Assembly (NCBI GenBank): GCA_037893245.1
Contig: JBAIAA010001133.1
Location: forward strand, 1 to 64,000
Direction: 5' to 3'
Length of the DNA stretch: 64,000 bases
Source: Crossaster papposus
Lineage: Eukaryota > Echinodermata > Asteroidea > Velatida > Solasteridae
Shown here: positions 32,111 through 45,211 of the stretch, piece by piece
Position numbering within the stretch: the first letter of the stretch is position 1
How the letters are laid out: every line of letters begins with the position of its first letter
The notes under the pieces: generated by a model
What the model saw: only the letters and a program-made list of their open reading frames with translations
Told to the model about the DNA's origin: nothing
Databases searched by the model: none
Position numbers and translations under genes: made by a program

Positions 32111-34143
32111 ACGTGACATCACGTTAAAGGTGAGTTTTTTCCCCATAGGTTTTGTACACGTTTTTCTTCAGACTATTGACTTTGACACTTTGGTAAATCC
32201 GATCGACTTCCGACTTAGCACACACTTCGATCACCATCCCCAGGAGGGCCAAGATAAAAATCGTCATGATGACGTCTTCGTGGGTCATGTGACGTCACAT
32301 TAAAGGTGCATTTTTTTGGACCCTCTATCTCTGGAAGTACAGGTCCGATTGTGCTCAAACTTGGTTTACAGGTATTCCGGGATGTGCTATAAATATAAAT
32401 GGAGGTGATGGCATGATGACGTCATCGGGTGTAATGTGGCGTCACCTTAAAGGTGTAGTTGTTAAGACCCTCTATCTCTAGAAGTACAGGTCCGATTGGG
32501 GTCAAACTTGGTACGCAAGTATTCCAGGATGTGTTACAGACGAAAATTAAGATGACATCATGATGACATCATTGGGTGTCATGTGACGTCGCATTAAAGT
32601 TTCAATTTTCCCCATAGGATTTGTACACGTTTTTTCAACTAATATATCTTTGGCACTTGTGTAAATCCATCGACTTCAGACTTGGCACACACAAAAGACC
32701 ACCACACACATATTGAAAGTAATTTTAGACACTCGAAACAGCTCTGTGTTTGTCCACAAACACATGTCTAGTTTTTTTTTTTTTTTCCTTTTTTTTTTTC
32801 CACTTTCAGTGTTTTTACCCATAGGATTTACACACGTTTGTTCTGCCAATACACTTTGGCACTTTGGTGATTACAATTGACTTGAGACTTGGTGTACACT
32901 TAGACCTCCACCCACAGATGGTCCTAGAAGAAATTTGGCTCGATTGCGTGATTCAAGGTCACGTGACGTCACTTTAAAGGTTTAATTTTCCCCATAGGTT
33001 TTGTACACGTTTTTCTTCAGACTATTGACTTTGGCACTTCGATAAATCCGACCGACTTGAAACTTGGCATACACTTAGAACACCACCCACAAATGATATT
33101 GAAAGAAATTCGGCACGATTGCGTCTTTCAAGGTCACGTGACGTCACGTTAAATGTGCAAATTATTCCCCCATAGGTTTTGTACACGTTTTTCTTCAGAC
33201 TATTTAATTTGACAGTTTGGTGAATCCGATTGACTTGAAACTTAGCACACACCTCGACCACCATCCCCAGGAGGTCCAGGAGAAAAATTGTCATGATGAC
33301 GTCATCGTGGGTCATGTGACGTCACATTAAAGGTTCAATTTTCTCCATAGGTTTTGTACACGTTTTTCTTCAAAATATTGAATTTGACACTTCTGTCAAT
33401 TCGATCGACTTGAGACTTAGCACAGACCTCGACCACCATCCTTAGGAGGGTCAAGAACAAAATAATCAAGATGACGTCATCGGGGGTAATGTGACGTCAC
33501 ATTAAAGGTGTAGTTTTTAAGACCGTCTAACTCTGAAAGTACAAGTCCGGTTGGGGTCAAACTTGGTTTGCAAGTATTCGAGGATGTGTTATAGACAAAA
33601 AAATAGGATGACGTAATTATGACATCATCGGGTGTCATGTGACGTCACATTAAAGGTTCAATTTTCTCCATAGGTTTTGTACACGTTTTTCTTTAGACTA
33701 TTGAATTTGACAATTTGGTAAATCCGATCGACTTCGGACTTGGCACACACCTCGACCACCATACCCAGGAGGGCCAAGGGGGAAATCGTCAGGATGACGT
33801 CATCGTGGGTCATATGACGTCACATTAAAGGGGCAGATTTTAGGACCCTCTATCTCTGGAAGTACATGTCTGATTGGGGCCAAACTTGGTATGCAAGTAT
33901 TCCAGAATGTGTAATAGACGAAAATTAAGATGACATCATGATGACATCATCGGGTGTCATGTGACGTCACTTTAAAGGTGCAGTTTTTCCCATAGGATTT
34001 GTACACGTATTTTCAACTTATATATCTTGGGAAAATTGACAAATCCAATCGATTTAAGACTTGGCACACACATAATGAAAGTTATCTTAGACATCCGAAA
34101 CAGCTCTGTGTTTGTCCACAAACACATGTCTAGTTTTTCTTTT

Positions 34144-34179
<36 letters not shown>

Positions 34180-34363
34180 TCACTTTTTCCCATAGGATTT
34201 GTACACGTTTTTTCTGCCAATACACTTTGACACTTTGGTAAATCCGATCGACCTGAGACTTGGCATACATTTAGACAACCACCCAAGGACGGTCCTAGAA
34301 GAAATTCGTCGCCATTCCGTCATTCAAGGTCACGTGACGTCATGTTAAAGGTAACATTTTCCC

Positions 34364-35097
34364 CAGGGGGGGGGGGGCGGAGGGGGGGCCCTTCGAGGCT
34401 GTGATTGCGAAACGCTGTGGTACCGTCCATTCTCAAAATAGGGGGGAACAATTTTCTCACTCGAAAAATAAAGAGTTTTTGGCATCCAATCTTAACATCT
34501 TGTCTTTTGTAGTTGTACAAGGTTGTTATTTACCTTAATGTTTATCATCCAATGACAAAAATTGTATTGAAAATGAAAAAAGCAGTCGAAAAAATTAAGC
34601 GTTGACGTACCGTTGATGCGCGTGGAGATTGTGCACAAATACTCAAACGATGTTAACAAATACCTCCCCTAAAAAGGGCAATAATAATCGATAAATTGTG
34701 AAAAATCGTGCTTTGACCCCACTCATTTTTTTCTATGGATACGTTAAAAAATGATGTAGCAGTGATATACCGAATTTTAAAAAAAATCTGCCTGTGACCC
34801 CCTTGCGTTTTATCGTGTTGTTTTCGAACGAAACTGGCCGAAAATGACATCGCCCCAAAACAAATTCGTGTAGATCGTGCCTGTGTACCTGGCTTTGCGG
34901 ACGTTGCATGAATCACTGAATTCGGAGAGCGATACACGGAGCAAATTTGTACGTGTTTCAATGGTGAGCTTTGCGGTAGCGATCTATACGTATTTACTGT
35001 GTGAGATGTGCAGCTCTCGAGCGTGGAAGAATGAATGAGATACATTTCAACGTTGGTGGCGCACTTTGTTGGGCCCCCCCTCCGCCCCCCCCCCCTG
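34364..35097. mobile_element. hAT-type non-autonomous element, 734 bp
   Basis: The ends are perfect inverses: CAGGGGGGGGGGGGCGGAGG on the left, and its complement ending CTG on the right. ATTTTCCC lies immediately outside both (34356-34363 and 35098-35105) and matches one uninterrupted satellite copy of ATTTTCCCCATAGG, so it is an 8-bp target duplication. CAG ends with 8-bp duplications are the hAT signature. There is no transposase; the interior frames are short. It entered an existing satellite monomer and so is younger than that monomer. Confidence 0.85.
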
Positions 35098-38000
35098 ATT
35101 TTCCCCATAGGTTTTGTACACGTTTTTCTTCAAACTGTTGACTTTGACACTTTAATAAATTCGATCGACTTGAGACTTAGCATACACTTAGAACACCAAC
35201 CACAGATAGTCCTGGACGAAATTCGGCACGATTGCGTCATTCAAGGTCACGTGACGTGACGTTAAAGGGGTAATTTATTTCCCCATAGGGTTTGTACACG
35301 TTTTTCTTCAGACTATTGACTTTGACACTTTCGTAGACTTGATCGACTTGAGACTTAGCACAGACCTCGACCGCCATCCTTAGGAGGGCCAAGAGAAAAA
35401 TAATCAATATGACGTCATCGCGGGTCATGTGACGTCACATTAAAGGTGTAGTTTTTAAGACCCTCTAACTCTGAAAGTACAAGTCCGGTTGGGGTCAAAC
35501 TTGGTTTGCAAGTATTCGAGGATGTGTTATAGACGAAAATTAAGATGACGTAGTTATGACATCATCGGGGTCATGTGACGTCACATTAAAGGTTCAATTT
35601 TCTCCATAGGTTTTGTACACGTTTTTCTTCAGACTATTGAATTTGACAATTTGGTAAATCCGATCGACTTCAGACTTAGCACACACCTCGACCACCATAC
35701 CCAGGAGGGCCAAGGGGAAAATCGTCAGGATAACGTCATCGTGGGTCATGTGACGTCACATTAAAGGGCAGATTTTAGGACCCTCTATCTCTGGAAGTAC
35801 ATGTCTGATTGGGGCTAAACTTGGTATGCAAGTATTCCAGAATGTGTTATAGACGAAAATTAAGATGACATCACGATGACATCATCGGGTGTCATGTGAC
35901 GTCACATTAAAGGTGCAGTTTTTCCCATAGGATTTGTACACGTATTTTTCAACTTATATATCTTGGGAAAATTGGCAAATCCAATCGATTTCAGACTTGG
36001 CACACACATAATGAAAGTCATCTTAGACATCCGAAACAGCTCTGTGTTTGTCCACAAACACATGTCTAGTTTTTTTTTTTTTTCTTTTTCTTTTCCTCTT
36101 TCAGACTTTTTCCCATAGGATTTGTACACGTTTTTTCTGGAATAGCACTTTGACACTTTGGTAAATCCGATCGACTTGAGACTTGGCATACATTTAGACA
36201 ACCACCCAAGGACGGTCCTAGAAGAAATTCGTCGCGATTACGTAATTCAAGGTCACGTGACGTCATGTTAAACGTAAAATTTTCCCCATAGGTTTTGTAC
36301 ACGTTTTTCTTCAGACTATTGACTTTGACACTTTGGTAAATCCGACCGACTTGAAACTTGGCATACACATAGAACCCCACTCCCAGATGTCCCTGAAAGA
36401 AATTCGGAACGATGGCGTCTTTCAAGGTCACGTGACGTGACGTTAAAGGTGCAAGTTTTTTCCCCATAAGGTTTGTACACGTTTTTCTTTAGACTATTAA
36501 CTTTGACACTTTCGTAAATTTGATCGACTTGAGACTTAGCACACACCTCAACCACCATCCCCAGGAGGGCCAAGGGAAAAATCGTCATGATGACGTCATC
36601 GTGGGTCATGTGACGTCACATTAAAGGTGCAGTTTTTAGGCCCCTCTATCTCTGGAAGTATAGGCCCGATTGGGGTCAAACTTGGTATGCAAGTATTCCA
36701 GGATGTGTTATAGACGAAAATCAGGGTGACGTCATGATGACATCATCGTGGGTCAAGTGACGTCACATTAAAGGTGTAGTTTTTAAGACCCTCTATCTCA
36801 GGAAGTACAAGTCCAATTAGGGTCAAACTTGGTATGCAAGTATTCCAGGATGTGTTATAGACGAAAATTAAGATGACATTGTGATGATATCATCGGGTGT
36901 CATGTGACGTCACATTAAAGTTTTAATTTTCCCCATAGGATTTGTACACGTTTTTTCCAACCAATATATATTTGGCACTAAATTCGATCGACTTTAGACT
37001 TGGCACACACTTAGACCACCACCCAAATATTGAAAGTCATTTCAGACAGTATGCGAAACAGCTCTGTGTTTGTCCACAAACACATTTCTAGTTTGTTTTT
37101 TGTTTTTTTTGTTTTTGTCACTTTTTCCCATAGGATTTGTACACGTTTTTTCTGCCAATACACTTTGACACTTTGGTAAATCCGATCGACTTGAGACTTG
37201 GCATACATTTAGACAACCACCCAAGGACGGTCCTAGAACAAATTCGTCGCGATTACATAATTCTTGGTCACGTGACATCACGTTAAAGGTGCAATTTTCC
37301 CCCATAGGTTTTGTACACGTTTTTCTTCAGACTATTTAATTTGACAGTTTGGTGAATCCGATTGACTTGAAACTTAGCACACACCTCGACCACCATCCCC
37401 AGGAGGTCCAGGAGAAAAATCGTCATGATGACGTCATCGTGGGTCATGTGACGTTACACAAAAGGTGCAGTTTTTAAGACCCTCTATCTCTGGAAGTACA
37501 CGTCCGATTGGGGTCAAATTTGGTTTGCAAGTATTCGAGGATGTGTTATAGACGAAAATTAAGATGACGTAATTATGACATCATCGGGTGTCATGTGACG
37601 TCACATTAAAGGTTCAATTTTCTCCATAGGTTTTGTACACGTTTTTCTTCAAAATATTGAATTTGACACTTCTGTCAATTCGATCGACTTGAGACTTAGC
37701 ACAGACCTTGACCACCATCCTTAGGAGGGTCAAGAACAAAATAATTAAGATGGCGTCATCGAGGGTCATGTGACGTCACATTAAAGGTGTAGTTTTTAAG
37801 ACCGTCTAACTCTGAAAGTACAAGTCCGGTTGGGGTCAAACTTGGTTTGCAAGTATTCGAGGATGTGTTATAGACAACAAATAGGATGACGTAATTATGA
37901 CATCATCGGGTGTCATGTGACGTCACATTAAAGGTTCAATTTTCTCCATAGGTTTTGTACACGTTTTTCTTCAGACTATTGAATTTGACAATTTGGTAAA

Positions 38001-40954
38001 TCCGATCGACTTCGGACTTGGCACACACCTCGACCACCATACCCAGGAGGGCCAAGGGGGAAATCGTCAGAATGACGTCATCGTGGGTCATATGACGTCA
38101 CATTAAAGGGGCAGATTTTAGGACCCTCTATCTCTGGAAGTACATGTCTGATTGGGGCCAAACTTGGTATGAAAGTATTCCAGAATGTGTAATAGACGAA
38201 AATTAAGATGACATCATGATGACATCATCGGGTGTCATGTGACGTCACTTTAAAGGTGCAGTTTTTCCCATAGGATTTGTACACGTATTTTTCAACTTAT
38301 ATATCTTGTGAAAATTGACAAATCCAATCGATTTCAGACTTGGCACACACATAATGAAAGTTATCTTAGACATCCGAAACAGCTCTGTGTTTGTCCACAA
38401 ACACATGTCTAGTTTTTTTTCCTTTTTTTTTTTTTTCCACTTTCAGTGTTTTTACCCATAGGATTTACACACGTTTGTTCTGCCAATACACTTTGGCACT
38501 TTGGTGATTCCAATTGACTTGAGACTTGGTGTACACTTAGACCTCCAACCACAGATGGTCCTAGAAGAAATTTGGCTCGATTGCGTCATTCAAGGTCACG
38601 TGACGTCACGTTAAAGGTTTAATTTTCCCCATAGGTTTTGTACACGTTTTTCTTCAGACTATTGACTTTGGCACTTCGGTAAATCCGACCGACTTGAAAC
38701 TTAGCATACACTTAGAACACCACCCCCAGATGTTTCTGAAAGAAAGTCGGCACGATTGCATCATTCAAGGTCACGTGACGGCACATTAAAGGTTCACATT
38801 TTTCTCCCATTGGTTTTGTACACGTTTTTCTTTAGACTATTGACTTTGACACTTTAGTAAATCCGATCGACTTAAGACTTGGCACACACTTAGACCACCA
38901 TCCACGGACGGCCCTAGAAGAAATTCAGCACGATTACGTCATTCAAGGTCACGGGGCGTCACGTTAAACTTTCTTTTTTTTTCCCATAGGTTTTGTACAC
39001 GTTTTTCTTCAGACTTTTCTTCTTTTTCTTGACTTTGACACTTTAGTAAATCCGATCGACTTGAGACTTGGCACACACTTAGATCACCATCCACAGACGG
39101 TCCTAGAGGAAATTCGGCACGATTACGTCATTCAAGGTCACGGGGCGTCATGTTAAAGGTTCAATTTTCCACCATAGGTTTTGTACACGTTTTTCTTTAG
39201 ACTATTGACTTTGACACTTTAGTAAATCTGATCGACTTAAGACTTGGCACACACAAAAGATCATCACACACATATTGAAAGACACTCGAAACAGCTCTGT
39301 GTTTGTCCACAAACACATGTCTAGTTTTTTTCTTATTTTTTTCCACTTTCAGACTTTTTCCCATAGGATTTGTACACGTTTTTTCAGCCAATACACTTTG
39401 ACACTTTGGTAAATCCGATCGACTTGAGACTTGGCATACACTTAGACAACCACCCAAGGACGGTCCTAGAAGAAATTCGTCGCGATTACGTCATTCAAGG
39501 TCACGTGACTTCGCGTTAAAGGTGAAATTGTCCCCATAGGTTTTGTACACGTTTTTCCTCAGACTATTGAATTTGACACTTTGGTAAATCCGACCGACTT
39601 GAAACTTGCCATATACTCAGAACACCACCACCAGATGTTTCTGAAAGAAATTCTGCACGATTGCGTCATTCAAGGTCACGTGACGTCAAGTTAAAGGTTT
39701 AATTTGTCCCCAATAGGTTTTGTACACGTTTTTCTTAAGACTATTGACTTTGACACTAGTAAATCTGATCGACTTGAGACTTGGCACACACAAAAGACCA
39801 CCACATACACATTGAAAGTAACTTTGGACACTCGAAACAGCTCTGTGTTTGTCCACAAACACATGTCTAGTTTCTTTTTTATTTTTTCCTCTTTCAGACT
39901 TTTCTCCATAGGATTTGCACACGTTTTTTCAGACAATACACTTTGACAGTTTAGTAATTCCGATCGACTTGAGACTTGGCACACACTTAGACCACCATCC
40001 ACAGACGGCCCTAGAATAAATTCGGCACGATTACGTCATTCAAGGTCACGGGGCGTCACGTTAAATTTTCATTTTTCCCCCATAGGTTTTGTACACGTTT
40101 TTCTTTAGACTATTGACTTTGACACTAGTAAATCTGATCGACTTGAGACTTGGCACACACAAAAGACCATCACACAAATATTAAAAGACACTCGAAACAG
40201 CTCTGTGTTTGTCCACAAACACATGTCTAGTTTTTTTGGTTTTTTTTGCCTTTTGTTCTCCATAGGATTTGTACACGTTTGTTCAGACAATACACTTTGA
40301 CACTTTGGAAAATCCGATCGACTTGAAACTTGGCATACACTTAGACAACCACCCAAGGACGGTCCTAGAAGAAATTCGTCGCGATTACGTCATTCAAGGT
40401 CACGTGACTTCGCGTTAAAGGTTAAATTTTCCCCATAGGTTTTGTACACGTTTTCCTTCAGACCCTTGACTTTGACACTTTGGTAAATTCGACCGACTTG
40501 AAACTTGGCATACACTTAGAACACCACCCCTAGATGTTTCTGAAAGAAATTCGGCACGATTGCGTCATTCAAGGTCACGTGACGTCAAGTTAAAGGTTTA
40601 ATTTGTCCCCCATAGGTTTTGTACACGTTTTTCTTTAGACTCTTGACTTTGACACTTAGTAAATCCGATCGACTTGAGACTTGGCACACACATAGACCAC
40701 CATCCACAGACGGTCGTAGGAGAAATTTGGCACGATTACGTCATTCAAGGTCACGGGGTGTCACGTTAAAGGTTAAATTTTCCCCCATAGGTTTTGTACA
40801 CGTTTTTCTTTAGACTATTGACTTTGACACTTTAGTAAATCTGATCGACTTGAGACTTTAGTAAATCTGATCGACACACAAAAGACCATCACACACATAT
40901 TGAAAGACACTCGAAACAGCTCTGTGTTTGTCCACAAACACATGTCTAGTTTCT

Positions 40955-41001
40955 TTTTAGCTGTTTCGGCACTTCAGCCGAAACAGCTATTGTATTCGTT
41001 C

Positions 41002-41035
<34 letters not shown>

Positions 41036-41065
41036 CTGTTTCGGTTTTTCACCGAAACAGCTTTT
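40955..41065. repeat. Third AGCTGTTTCGG hairpin cluster
   Basis: Two hairpins, one with a CACTTCAGC loop and one with a TTTTTCAC loop, separated by a T-run of about 30. They immediately follow the CTAG module at 40947. Confidence 0.85.
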
Positions 41066-41654
41066 GTAATCGTTAAAGTTTTTTTTTTTCTTTTTTTTTT
41101 TCTTTTTTTTTTTTTTCTTTTTCAGACTTTTCTCCATAGGATTTGCACACGTTTGTTCAGACAATACACTTTGACACTTTAATCAATCCGATCGACTTGA
41201 GACTTGGCACACACTTAGACCACCACCCACAGACGGTCCTCGAAGAAATTCGTCACGATTACGTCATTCAAGGTCACGTGACGTCACATTAAAGGTTTAC
41301 ATTTTTCTCCCATTGGTTTTGTACACGTTTTTCTTTAGACTATTGACTTTGACATTTTAGTAAATCCGATCGACTTGAGACTTGACACACACTTAGACCA
41401 TCATCCACAGACGGCCCAAGAAGAAAATCGTCACGATTACGTCATTCAAGGTCACGGGGCGTCACGTTAAAGTTTCATTTTTTTCCCATAGGTTTTGTAC
41501 ACGTTTTTCTTTAGACTATTGCCTTTGACACTTTAGTAAATCTGATCGACTTCAGACTTGGCACACACAAAAGACCACCACACACATATTGAAAGTAATT
41601 TTAGACACTCGAAACAGCTCTGTGTTTGTCCACAAACACATGTCTAGTTTCTTT

Positions 41655-41699
41655 TTAGCTGTTTCGGCACTTCAGCCGAAACAGCTATTGTATTCGTTC

Positions 41700-41735
<36 letters not shown>

Positions 41736-41905
41736 CTGTTTCGGTTTTTCACCGAAACAGCTATTGTTTTCGTTAAAGTTTTTTTTTTTTTTTTTTAGCT
41801 GTTTCGGCAATTCAGCCGAAACAGCTATTGTAATCCTTAAGATTTTTTTTTTTCTTTTTTTTTTTTTTTTTAGCTGTTTCGGCAATTCAGCCGAAACAGC
41901 TATTG
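41655..41905. repeat. Fourth AGCTGTTTCGG hairpin cluster
   Basis: Four hairpins separated by long T-runs follow the CTAG module at 41645. The last two copies share the tail TATTGTAATCCTTAAGA, showing that a hairpin plus its T-run was tandemly copied. Confidence 0.85.
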
Positions 41906-41917
41906 TAATCCTTAAGA

Positions 41918-41948
<31 letters not shown>

Positions 41949-42482
41949 TTTTTCTTTTTCAGACTTTTCCCCATAGGGTTTGTACACGTTTTTTGTTCGG
42001 ACAATACACTTTGACACTTTGGTAAATCCGATCGACTTGAGACTTGGCATACACTTAGACCACCACCCACAGATGATCCTAGAAGAAATTTGTCACGATT
42101 ACGTCATTCGTGGTCACGTGACGTCACGTTAAAGGTGCAATTTTTCCCCATAGGATTTGTACACGTTTTTCTTCAGAATATTGAATTTGACACTTCGGTG
42201 AATCCGATCGACTTGAGACTTAAGACACACCTCGACCACCATCCCCAGAGGGGCCAGAAGAAAAATCGTCATGATGACGTCATCGTGGGTCATTTGACGT
42301 CACATTAAAGGTGCAGTTTATAAGACCCTCTATCTCTGGAAGTAAAGGTCTGATTGGGGTCAAACTTGGTATGCAAGTATTCCAGGATGTGTTATAGACG
42401 AAAATTAAGATGACGTCATGACGACGTCATCATGGGCCATGTGACGTCACATTAAAGGTGCAGTTTTCAGACTATTGAATTT

Positions 42483-44149
42483 GTGCCTTTTTGCTATCGG
42501 TTCAATTCTTTACCGGAATCAAGCAACCGGTAAAGCTGTTTGCTGCCCTCAGTGACAAGTGATTTTGGCCTTTGATTGGGTCCGATATACAAATGAGACT
42601 GCTGTGAAAATCAAATCTATTGACTTTGTTCTTGGTTAAACCCTGTTACGCGAGAGGTCACTTTCCTAATTATCATTATCATCACTTTATAAAACCTGCG
42701 CAAATAATACTACGAGTCCGTATTTCACATATATTAGTCTGAAATTCATGCTACATCGGCATTCCTATACGTTGGCAGGGTATCTTGGGCAAGGGCGTTT
42801 TTTCCCTCCACAAAACATACATATAGTAGGAATATGCTACGAGTTAGACACAAAAATGTATCCTATTAAATATTTAAAAATCTCACGTTATTTCCCTACA
42901 AAGGATTTGAACCCAATCTGTAATCTCTGGGGGGGGGGGGGGGGGGGTTACAAATGTATGTTACTGTATATGCATACACACAGACATACACATGGACACT
43001 AGATGTGAAATTCATTTGCATTATTATTTATTTCCATTTCACAAAATTATATAATACTAAAATATATCTTGGAAAGAAATTGTATACATGGGTACAATTG
43101 CACAAACCACATAAGACTTGTAAATGATTCGAGGTTATTGTGAGCTAAATGACTTGGACATGTTATTGCTTTCTTATGGGTGATAGGTCAAAGTAAGGGA
43201 AATGTGTGATGTCTTTGTATGGAATTCTTTCTCACATCTTTAACCCTAACCCTCCTAAATCAATATGATTTTGCACACCCCAGGGAGTTGGGGTTAACAA
43301 AGAAAACAATATTGCAATTGTGTACACAGCTATGGCCGAACAAATTTCTGAGACTGGGTACTGTTTGGTTGAAAGAATTAAAAGTGGATTGAAATATGAG
43401 ACTTTTGGCCAAATACATACAAACTAGCAATTGCTTATAAGCAGAAGCACCGAGTAGAAGCAATTGTATAAAAACATATACATAAACTTTAGCATTTACT
43501 AAAGTCTTTTCTTAAGCTTGCCAAGCAAAAAATTAGGTTGTAAACAATAGCGCTATTCATCCAGATGTGCGCTGAGGCATGTGCAAATGCTGTGGAAAGT
43601 TTTGCTCACAAGAAACAAGCTTTTTCTTTGACAATCATTGACATGACAAATTTAACATGATTTTAAACTGGATTTAACCCTAACCCCCAGGTCTTTTTGG
43701 GTAGAAACCATTCTAAATTCCTGCACTTGCTACCATGTTCAAAATTGGATTCATCCTCAATTTTCCAATATCATCAATTTAATGTTGAATTTGTTCAGAG
43801 GGGTGACCATTGCCTCAATCCTAACAATGTCTCCATCACTGTAATGGGTCGAGTTAGCAGAAATTACATTCAAAAACAGTATGAATGGTATCCAGTATAA
43901 TGTATGACTTACATGTAATTATGCATGGCTAAACATACATAATGTTTGATCAATCCTACAAATTAAAACGACGTATCCTCCAAAATCAAACACTTTTTTT
44001 GCCATTCGTTCAAAATCCTTCATCTTCCAAAAAGTAGCTTACAGAACTCGGGCTAGTACAATAAAGTAAGCTTTTACTTCACACTTACATAAGAGATTGG
44101 TAACAGAAGCAATGCTTATTTATAGATAACAAAATGCAGGCCTGACATC
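42483..44149. other. Unique-looking sequence between satellite and minisatellites
   Basis: No gene is recognised. It holds a G-run of about 20 at 42931-42948 and small TTAACCCTAAC-ended pieces at 43240-43297 and 43675-43690 related to the element at 245-328. Confidence 0.4.
43240..43297. mobile_element. Short TTAACCCTAAC-ended repeat
   Basis: TTAACCCTAACCCTCCT on the left and AGGGAGTTGGGGTTAA on the right form an imperfect inverted pair with TTAA at both ends, like the 84-bp element at 245-328. Confidence 0.4.
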
Positions 44150-44715
44150 GTACTCATAGCCTCTCCGACATCACAGTGCTACAAGAGGTGACTCATCACA
44201 GTATTATTAGGCTTGGACGACAGGTGATTAGTAGCCTTTGACATTATTGTTGTATTTAGAAGTGGCTCATCACTAAACTCAGGCTTGAAATTAACAAGTG
44301 ATTTGTAGCCTCTGACATTACTGTGATGCAAGATGTGATTCACATTATTCAAGCTTGAATGACAGGTGATTATAGTAGCCTCTCGCGATACAGTGATACA
44401 GTACAAGAGGTGATTCACTTAGTCTTGGATGACTGGTGATTAATAGCCTCATATATCACTGTGGTATTAGAAGTGGCTCACAGAACTCAGGCTTGGATGA
44501 CAGGTGATCAGTAGCCTCTTACGCAACAGCAGTAAAAGAGGTGACTTCCAGGATTCCAGTTCAGATGACAGGTGATCAGTAGCGTATTGCATCACAGTGG
44601 TAGAAGAGTTGACTCCAACTCGAATGGCAGGTAATCGTGCCTCTTGTATTAGAGTAGTACAAGGGGCGACTCCATCCAGCTCAGATGACAGGTGATTAGT
44701 TGACCTTGACATTAT
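44150..44715. repeat. Degenerate minisatellite, period about 60-75 bp
   Basis: Eight or so diverged units centred on GGATGACAGGTGAT(C/T)AGTAGCC, then a CTCT/CTG(A)CATTAC stretch, TACAAGAGGTGACTC and a spacer. Confidence 0.8.
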
Positions 44716-44996
44716 AGTCAAGCTAGTACATGTAGGTGGGGTAGAGAACAGTACATTGAAAGTGTGTAAATATAACTTTGATTAGTGCAAAAGAACCTTT
44801 CACACATTTCCTTTTCACATGTCCGAGACATTTTATCCATTGCCATTAGTTGAGTGCCTATTACTAGTACATGGGTGGTCTGAACCCACCATTTGGACAC
44901 TTACGATTAAGACTTCTGTTTAAAAATGCACTCTGTGGCATATGCACATAGGCAACATGCACGACCTGCCACAAGTTTTTTGAAAACTACAGGTAC

Positions 44997-45211
44997 TTAA
45001 CCAGCTCGAACCGGGATTATTCTAACATTCCCGAGCCAAGGGGGGATTATTTTTAATGAAACTCGATCCGAGGCGTGTTCATCAGGCCGATGGTATCGGA
45101 ATTACAACCAGGACATTTCCGGACTTGCTCGTGGCATGTTTATGCGTCATCTGTTTTAAATCTTGGAAAAACTTGCGTGTATATATACGTCCTCCGTTGC
45201 GAACTGATTAA
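44997..45211. mobile_element. TTAA MITE, copy 2 (inverted relative to copy 1)
   Basis: TTAACCAGCTCGAACCGGGA at the left and GTTGCGAACTGATTAA at the right. Its reverse complement aligns along its length with 11389-11636, including GACGTATATA and GATCGAGTTTCATTAAAAAT. It is more diverged at the ends (TTAATCAG against TTAACCAG), so it is the older copy. Confidence 0.75.

Larger units (their letters stand above)
20655..42482. repeat. Satellite block 1: E-box/CRE satellite with higher-order structure
   Basis: Two related monomers alternate. Type A (about 175-185 bp) runs CCATAGGTTTTGTACACG, CTTTGACACTTTGGTAAATC, CGATCGACTTGAGACTTGG, CACGATTACGTCATTCAAGG, then GTCACGTGACGTCAC. Type B (about 140-150 bp) runs CCCTCTATCTCTGGAAGTAC, GGGGTCAAACTTGG, ATTCCAGGATGTGTTATAGA, GATGACGTCATC, then GTCATGTGACGTCAC. 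Both end with GTCAC(A/G)TTAAAGGT. Monomers group into longer units punctuated by 22 hairpin/T-run modules window-wide. Long duplicated stretches (for example 21.24-21.53 kb against 39.03-39.32 kb, and 33.2-34.1 kb against 37.3-38.4 kb) show exchange within the block. No gene is present; open frames here, mostly minus strand, follow the repeat. Confidence 0.95.

Noticed and set aside
34653..35108. A 151-aa minus-strand frame within the hAT element
   Set aside because: It runs through the C-rich terminal repeat, has no recognisable motif, and is far shorter than a transposase.
20680..42050. Many minus-strand frames with repeated CQVSSRSDLPKCQS-like peptides
   Set aside because: They are the same satellite monomer read in a stop-poor frame; they end in Lys runs from the T-tracts and have no conserved start or length.
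42885..42905. Isolated B-box-like GGTTCAAATCC (minus strand)
   Set aside because: No A box at the right distance and a G-run follows, so no tRNA or SINE can be supported.
3900..43000. CRISPR array
   Set aside because: Repeats are contiguous satellites or minisatellites without unique spacers, and the DNA is eukaryotic.
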